In this document: piece by piece, positions 59,651 to 64,000 of the stretch
Layout: the number at the start of each line of letters is the position of its first letter
Position numbering within the stretch: the stretch's first letter is position 1
Assembly (NCBI RefSeq): GCF_016650695.1
Contig: NZ_JAEKFH010000008.1
Location: 1-64,000 of the forward strand
Source of the DNA: Pseudomonas sp. TH41
Lineage (GTDB): Bacteria > Pseudomonadota > Gammaproteobacteria > Pseudomonadales > Pseudomonadaceae
Reading direction: 5' to 3'
Length of the DNA: 64,000 nt
Notes under the pieces: model-generated
What the model was told of the DNA's origin: nothing
Seen by the model: only the letters and a program-made list of their open reading frames with translations
Databases searched by the model: none
Program-made: the position numbers and the translations under genes

Positions 59651-59812
59651 GGGAAAGGCTCCGGCGGCGGGCAAAAAAACCGGCCTAGATTAATCTATCC
59701 GAGGGTGTTGTCCTATAGACATCAAGTACGTTAGTCCACAAACGCTTGATCTGGCCGTGCGGGATGCGTACCTTTGCCCGCTTTTCCTGAATCCGTCCCC
59801 CTGGAGAGCGCC

Positions 59813-60370
59813 ATGTCCGCTGATCTCGAGCATATCCGTCAAATCATGCGAGAGGCTGACTGCCTGTACACCGAAGCTGAAGTCGAGGCGGCCATCGCCC
59901 GCGTCGGTGCACACATCAACGAACAACTCGCCGAGAGCAATCCGGTGGTGTTCTGTGTGATGAACGGCGGCCTGATTTTTGCCGGCAAGCTGCTCACCCA
60001 TCTGCACTTCCCGCTGGAAGCGTCCTACCTGCACGCCACCCGTTATCGCAACGAAACCAGCGGCGGCGACCTGTTCTGGAAAGCCAAGCCTGAAGTGTCG
60101 TTCATCGACCGTGATGTACTGATCATCGACGACATCCTCGACGAAGGTCACACCCTGGGCGCGATCATCGACTTCTGCAAACACGCCGGCGCGCGCAAAG
60201 TGCACACCGCCGTGCTGATCGACAAGGACCACGACCGCAAGGCTCGCCCGGACCTGAAAGCCGATTTCGTCGGCCTGCCGTGCATCGACCGTTATATCTT
60301 CGGTTACGGCATGGACTACAAAGGCTACTGGCGTAACGCCAACGGGATTTTTGCCGTTAAAGGCATGTAA
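59813..60370 (+). CDS. hpt: Hypoxanthine-guanine phosphoribosyltransferase
   Basis: 185 residues; salvages hypoxanthine (and guanine) with PRPP. The PRPP-binding loop is 'VLIIDDILDEGHTLGAI', and 'VVFCVMNGGLIFAGKLLTHL' precedes it. ATG at 59813 preceded by GGAGAG. Divergent from upp across about 160 bases that must hold both promoters. Confidence 0.93.
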   Translation: MSADLEHIRQIMREADCLYTEAEVEAAIARVGAHINEQLAESNPVVFCVMNGGLIFAGKLLTHLHFPLEASYLHATRYRNETSGGDLFWKAKPEVSFIDRDVLIIDDILDEGHTLGAIIDFCKHAGARKVHTAVLIDKDHDRKARPDLKADFVGLPCIDRYIFGYGMDYKGYWRNANGIFAVKGM

Positions 60371-60387
60371 GAATCCTGCACGGCCTC

Positions 60388-60488
60388 CTGTAGGAGCGAG
60401 CTTGCTCGCGATGGACGTGAACGATGACGCCTGTTGTCTGGAAACAAGCGCCGCCTTAGAGTTCATCGCGAGCAAGCTCGCTCCTACA
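60388..60488. repeat. Paired inverted REP (GCGAGC family)
   Basis: Facing CTGTAGGAGCGAGCTTGCTC copies about 55 bases apart, ending 20 bases before the following periplasmic-protein gene. Confidence 0.9.
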
Positions 60489-60508
60489 ACCGCCCTCCGG
60501 AACCTGTC

Positions 60509-60994
60509 ATGAGCTTTTTGATCCGCAGCTGCGCCACCCTGTTGCTGACCCTCAGCCTGCCCCTGGCCGCTGCTCCAGCGCCCATGCACGCACAGTTCCT
60601 GCCGCCAGACGACCTGACCCTGCGTGACGCCGAACCCGAGCAACAACAACTGTTGCAGGTCACTGACTATTCGGTGGTGGTGGGCAGTCAGCGCCAGTCC
60701 ACCCAACAGCCGATCCCGGTCACGTCGCCATTGCTGATCCGTCTCAAGGGCAAATCCTTGAACAAGGGCGCAACCATCAGCCAGGTGCTGGTCAACTTCG
60801 ACGGCGAAAGCAAAAGCCTGAAAAAGCCGGTCTACGACGAGAAAAGCAAAACCCTGACGCTTTATTACCCGCTGGCCCAATACCGGGTGGTGATCGATTT
60901 GTTGCGTAACGACACGGTGTATTGCCAGTTCCTCAGCTACGCCAACGGTCATGTCTGGGCTGATCTGCACACAGGCAGCGTTCGTTCGCGTTGA
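60509..60994 (+). CDS. Exported protein of unknown function
   Basis: 161 residues starting with a Sec signal peptide ('MSFLIRSCATLLLTLSLPLAAA', cleavage near residue 22). The mature part is beta-rich with a single Cys ('VYCQFLSYANG') and no motif I recognise. The longer frame from 60434 would start within the REP pair and is rejected. Followed after 63 bases by the PA4642-like gene. Confidence 0.75.
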   Translation: MSFLIRSCATLLLTLSLPLAAAPAPMHAQFLPPDDLTLRDAEPEQQQLLQVTDYSVVVGSQRQSTQQPIPVTSPLLIRLKGKSLNKGATISQVLVNFDGESKSLKKPVYDEKSKTLTLYYPLAQYRVVIDLLRNDTVYCQFLSYANGHVWADLHTGSVRSR

Positions 60995-61057
60995 GCCCGG
61001 CGGCAAGGGAGGGGTAAACTGCCCGCCCCGTGAAATGTCTGCGAGCTGGAGTCGGCA

Positions 61058-61345
61058 ATGCGTAAAGATAAGAAGCAAGTGATTGGTGACGAGATCGGCG
61101 ATGAGCAGATCAAACTGTTCCTCGATTTTGAACCGGTCGACGCCACTTCACCGTCGCTGCACAAGTTGATCAAGGCCTATCGCGGTCTGCGTATCGATGA
61201 TTTCGAGCGTTTTCTGACGTTCTTCGTCGAAGCCGGTTTTGACCTGGACGGCAAGGATGAGCACGGCAATGATTTCGTCGCGGTGATCAAGGATCAGCGT
61301 AACGCGGCCGAGTACATCGAGCTGATCGCCAAGGCTCGCGGTTAA
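61058..61345 (+). CDS. Conserved PA4642-like small protein
   Basis: 95 residues, soluble, acidic; 'MRKDKKQVIGDEIGDEQIKL' and 'GLRIDDFERFLTFFVEAGFD' look like the small protein found next to mqo in pseudomonads (named after PA4642 in P. aeruginosa). The C-terminal half ('GKDEHGNDFVAVIKDQRNAA') resembles a single ankyrin-like turn. Function unknown. Confidence 0.8.
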   Translation: MRKDKKQVIGDEIGDEQIKLFLDFEPVDATSPSLHKLIKAYRGLRIDDFERFLTFFVEAGFDLDGKDEHGNDFVAVIKDQRNAAEYIELIAKARG

Positions 61346-61357
61346 GATCAAAAGACA

Positions 61358-61472
61358 AGATCAAAAGATCGCAGCCTGCGGCAGCTCCTACAGGGATTGG
61401 GTCCACCCGATAATTTCCGGTGTGACGCGACCCCTGTAGGAGCTGTCGAGCGCAGCGAGGCTGCGATCTTTT
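61358..61472. repeat. Paired inverted REP (CTGCCGAAGGCTGCGATC family, divergent arm)
   Basis: AAAAGATCGCAGCCTGCGGC on the left faces CTGTAGGAGCTGTCGAGCGC...GCTGCGATCTTTT on the right; the right arm carries an insert CGAGCGCAGCGAG forming its own hairpin. Confidence 0.85.
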
Positions 61473-61481
61473 AAGCGGCAC

Positions 61482-61521
61482 AAAAAAACGCCCCGTACTC
61501 AATGAGAACGGGGCGTTTTTT
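61482..61521 (-). terminator. Rho-independent terminator of mqo
   Basis: AACGCCCCGT stem, 10-base loop, ACGGGGCGTT, with A-run left and T-run right, directly past the mqo stop; usable from both sides. Confidence 0.87.
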
Positions 61522-61532
61522 ATGTGGCCGAA

Positions 61533-63041
61533 TCAAGCGTAGCTTTCGGTCTCGTTACTGGCTTCAACCAGCTCCAGTGCGATGTTGTTGTGCGCATTGA
61601 TCTTGCGATACAGCGCAGCGTCGGTTTCCAGAACCTTTTCCCGAGCCGGGAAGATTTCCGCCAGTTTGGCGGCCCACTCGCCGGATGCCTTGCCCGGGAA
61701 GCATTTTTCGATCAGTTCCAGCATGATCGAAACGGTCACCGAAGCGCCAGGCGAAGCGCCGAGCAGGGCGGCCAGGGAACCGTCTTTAGCCGCGACCAGT
61801 TCGGTACCGAACTGCAGAACACCGCCTTTTTTCGGGTCTTTCTTGATGATCTGCACCCGTTGGCCAGCCACTTCCAGGCGCCAGTCTTCGGCTTTCGCTT
61901 CAGGGTAGAAGCGGCGCAGCGAATCCAGGCGTTGTTCCATCGACTGCATCACTTCGCTGACCAGGTACTTGGTCAGGTCCATGTTGTTTTTCGCCACGGC
62001 CAGCATCGGGCCGATGTTGCCGGCGCGAACCGACATCGGCAGGTCCATGAAGGAGCCGTGCTTGAGGAACTTGGTGGTGAAACCGGCGTAAGGCCCGAAC
62101 AGCAGGGACTTCTTGCCATCGACCACGCGGGTGTCCAGGTGCGGCACCGACATCGGTGGCGAGCCCACGGCAGCCTGGCTGTAGACCTTGGCCTGGTGGT
62201 GCTTGACCACTTCCGGGTTATCGCAACGCAGCCACTGGCCGCTGATCGGGAAGCCGCCGAAGCCTTTGCTTTCTTCAATGCCCGACGCCTGCAACAGCGG
62301 CAATGCTGCGCCGCCAGCACCGAGAAAGACGAACTTGGCGTCGACTTCACGGGTGTTGCCGCTGTTGACGTCCTTGATGCTGACGGTCCAGCCGCCGTTG
62401 TTACGCTTCAGGCCGGTCACACGCTTGCAGTACTTGACCTGGGCATCGGGTGCGCTGGTCAGGTGCTTGAGCAGCTGATTGGTCAGGGCCCCAAAGTTGA
62501 CGTCGGTGCCGTTGATCACGCGGGTCGCAGCGACGACTTCGTCGGCTGGACGGCCCGGCATCATCAGCGGCATCCACTCGGCCATGGTGGCCTTGTCTTC
62601 GGTGTATTCCATGTCCGAGAAGGCGTGGTGCTTGCTCAGCGTCTTGAAGCGTTCCTTGAGAAAGGAAACGCCACTGTCGCTCTGCACGAAGCTCAGGTGC
62701 GGCACCGGACTGATGAACGTCTTGCACGAGCCGAAGGTGCCTTTTTTGGTCAGGTACGACCAGAACTGCTTCGACACCTCAAACTGGGTGTTGATGTGCA
62801 CGGCTTTCTTGATGTCGACGGTGCCGTCGGCGGCCTGCGGTGTGTAGTTGAGCTCACACAGCCCGGCGTGGCCGGTACCGGCGTTGTTCCACGGGTTCGA
62901 ACTTTCCGCGGCACCGGAATCCATCAACTCGACGACTTCCAGCTTGATCGCGGGGTCGAGTTCTTTGAGCAGTACAGCGAGGGTGGCACTCATGATGCCG
63001 GCCCCAACCAGTACTACGTCGACTGCTTCGTTATGCGCCAT
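61533..63041 (-). CDS. mqo: Malate:quinone oxidoreductase
   Basis: 502-residue peripheral membrane flavoenzyme oxidising malate to oxaloacetate and passing electrons to quinone. 'VDVVLVGAGIMSATLAVLLK' is the FAD loop; 'ESSNPWNNAGTGHAGLCELN' and 'FLGAGGAALPLLQASGIEES' are family-specific. Position next to the PA4642-like gene corresponds to mqoB (PA4640) of P. aeruginosa. Confidence 0.95.
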   Translation of the reverse strand: MAHNEAVDVVLVGAGIMSATLAVLLKELDPAIKLEVVELMDSGAAESSNPWNNAGTGHAGLCELNYTPQAADGTVDIKKAVHINTQFEVSKQFWSYLTKKGTFGSCKTFISPVPHLSFVQSDSGVSFLKERFKTLSKHHAFSDMEYTEDKATMAEWMPLMMPGRPADEVVAATRVINGTDVNFGALTNQLLKHLTSAPDAQVKYCKRVTGLKRNNGGWTVSIKDVNSGNTREVDAKFVFLGAGGAALPLLQASGIEESKGFGGFPISGQWLRCDNPEVVKHHQAKVYSQAAVGSPPMSVPHLDTRVVDGKKSLLFGPYAGFTTKFLKHGSFMDLPMSVRAGNIGPMLAVAKNNMDLTKYLVSEVMQSMEQRLDSLRRFYPEAKAEDWRLEVAGQRVQIIKKDPKKGGVLQFGTELVAAKDGSLAALLGASPGASVTVSIMLELIEKCFPGKASGEWAAKLAEIFPAREKVLETDAALYRKINAHNNIALELVEASNETESYA

Positions 63042-63777
63042 TTAACGCGTCTCCAAAATCTGCAGCACCAAATTGTCGGCATGGCTGCCAGGAGTGACGG
63101 GGCGTGTCAGTGTTGCCCCAGGTACCCATGGCAGTATCGCCATGTCCGAATCTTCGCAATTTTTCGCAACTTCGACGGACGCTACCGGCCGGGTTAATGA
63201 GCCCTATGAACTCATTTCAACACGCGTCTGGCAATTCGACTTATGGTCGAGACATCCGTTTGTGCAACCAAATCCGTAGCGGACAGGCTTCAGGCTCCGG
63301 TGTTCGAGGAATACTCGGTCCTGTGTCGTTGGGCTGTTTCAGACGCTAATGGTGCATGTTCAGACGCAAAACTATTCATTTGCTCGCCACACTCTTGTGA
63401 AGTTGTGAAAACCCGTTTTTTTCACGCTCTTTTGAAGACGTGAACCTCAAAAAAGGGCTGTCCAGCCTGGCACCGGGCCCGGATGGATTGCCGTCATGGG
63501 ATACATGACAGGCAAAACGGGCAAACAGCTCAGTGACCGAGCGTAATGACAGCTCTGCAGATTCGCGAAAAGTGGGGGTTTTGCTTAAAGAACAGCAAGC
63601 GCGCCAGCTTCACTCGATCTGTGTGGGCGGCTCTCTGTGGGCGGTGCGGGGTGTCAATACCAAGGCATTGACGATGCTGCGAGGCCCGATCAGGAGACGT
63701 CCTTATAATCGGGGGGAGATTGTATCTAAGAAACGCAGGGAAATGGACGTGTTTAATGACTTTTATTAGACGTCTGG
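63042..63777. other. Long intergenic region upstream of mqo
   Basis: 736 bases. Short frames on the plus strand (from 63073, 63104, 63243 and 63533) lack ribosome sites and family resemblance. A small CCGGGCCCGG palindrome occurs near 63474-63483. GC content is lower than in the genes nearby, notably 63340-63450. Should contain the mqo promoter; a small RNA is possible but no evidence for one can be read. Confidence 0.4.
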
Positions 63778-64000
63778 TCAGGTGGTCAACAGATGTTGCA
63801 CCCGTGCGCGCGGCTGGCGCTGGCTGACACGGGCGCGCGGGGGCAGGGGCTGGTGCAGCCAGTCGAGGTGGATTTCTTCGATTTCGACCCAGCCATCGCC
63901 CATCGGCTGGAGACTGCACTGCTTGAATGCCTGGCACAGACCATTGCGGTCGAGCAGGGCAAAGCTGCGATGCAGCGGGCGTGGCGCGAACAGCGAGATG
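63778..64000 (-). CDS. C-terminal end of a gene of unknown function (partial)
   Basis: At the window edge the minus strand is open for 73 codons to a TGA at 63778-63780, reading 'FAPRPLHRSFALLDRNGLCQ', 'MGDGWVEIEEIHLDWLHQPL' and ending 'RARVQHLLTT'. Codon use is high-GC as in its neighbours. The start is outside the window. I do not recognise the family. Confidence 0.6.
   Translation of the reverse strand, partial: ISLFAPRPLHRSFALLDRNGLCQAFKQCSLQPMGDGWVEIEEIHLDWLHQPLPPRARVSQRQPRARVQHLLTT

Noticed and set aside
3694..61472. CRISPR array
   Set aside because: The recurring sequences are paired inverted REPs scattered kilobases apart, with no regular direct repeats and spacers and no cas genes.
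61524..63197. 557-codon plus-strand frame opposite mqo
   Set aside because: Antisense shadow of mqo, no start signal, no recognisable domain.
63533..63769. Possible 78-codon plus-strand gene upstream of mqo
   Set aside because: GTG start without Shine-Dalgarno, mixed composition, no family resemblance.

Overview
This window is a piece of a Pseudomonas chromosome, most likely from the P. fluorescens group. Three things point there: the gene order, which as I remember it largely follows the PA4640-PA4690 stretch of P. aeruginosa PAO1; the wording of the housekeeping proteins (Prs, PrfA and YchF read as typical pseudomonad proteins); and a dozen paired inverted REP sequences of the kinds that litter P. 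fluorescens intergenic DNA. No rRNA, phage, integrase, intact insertion sequence or CRISPR array is visible.

Layout. 0.1-3.7 kb: a split PqiA/LetA membrane pair with a six-domain MCE protein (lipid transport across the envelope). 3.9-8.7 kb, minus strand: mksF-mksE-mksB, a MukBEF-like condensin without the nuclease gene mksG. 8.9-11.5 kb: a probable DNA polymerase III psi subunit, rimI, an acidic protein and a beta carbonic anhydrase. 11.5-36.8 kb: an accessory stretch between carbonic anhydrase and ychF. It holds a secreted protein of unknown function, a Tat-exported phosphoesterase, AtoE and MFS transporters, a soluble PAS-PAS chemoreceptor, AraC regulators, ddlA, a molybdopterin-binding protein, higBA, a gamma-glutamyltransferase, a DUF2817 peptidase, an aldehyde dehydrogenase/micropeptide/NCS1 permease operon, tRNA-Met, a membrane chemoreceptor and a fosmidomycin-resistance-type exporter. 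It also has two copies of a ~205 bp MITE-like element and two gene remnants (HepT, LysE). 37-44 kb, minus strand: the conserved TPR lipoprotein-lolB-ispE-tRNA-Gln-prs-rplY-pth-ychF group. 44-49 kb, plus strand: hemA-prfA-prmC-moeB-murI, then pagL. 49.7-57.6 kb: YkgJ protein and a cluster resembling light-responsive LitR regulons (SDR, photolyase, MerR regulator, YbgA, FAD oxidoreductase, TIGR01777 epimerase), then hemH. 57.7-64 kb: uraA-upp, hpt, two small conserved proteins, mqo and the end of one further gene.

The most interesting region is 50-55.7 kb. Direct repeats of TGTACA stand in front of both transcription units of the photolyase cluster, and the MerR regulator lacks the cobalamin-binding motifs, as in class II LitR proteins. 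At the same time several cluster members look damaged: an NTF2-like gene is reduced to its two ends plus a stop codon, the SDR has His in place of the catalytic Tyr, and YbgA has an in-frame deletion in its DUF523 domain. The regulon appears wired but partly decaying. Other points of note are the MITEs with TAATGCC termini wrapped around a REP-type palindrome, the 51-residue membrane peptide translationally coupled to an NCS1 permease, the AraC regulator facing only the tail of a LysE exporter, and the split LetA with six-MCE partner.

Starts were often moved downstream of the longest open frame, using Shine-Dalgarno spacing, signal peptides and known family N-termini. Function assignments rest on recognising sequence families by eye; no database search was run.
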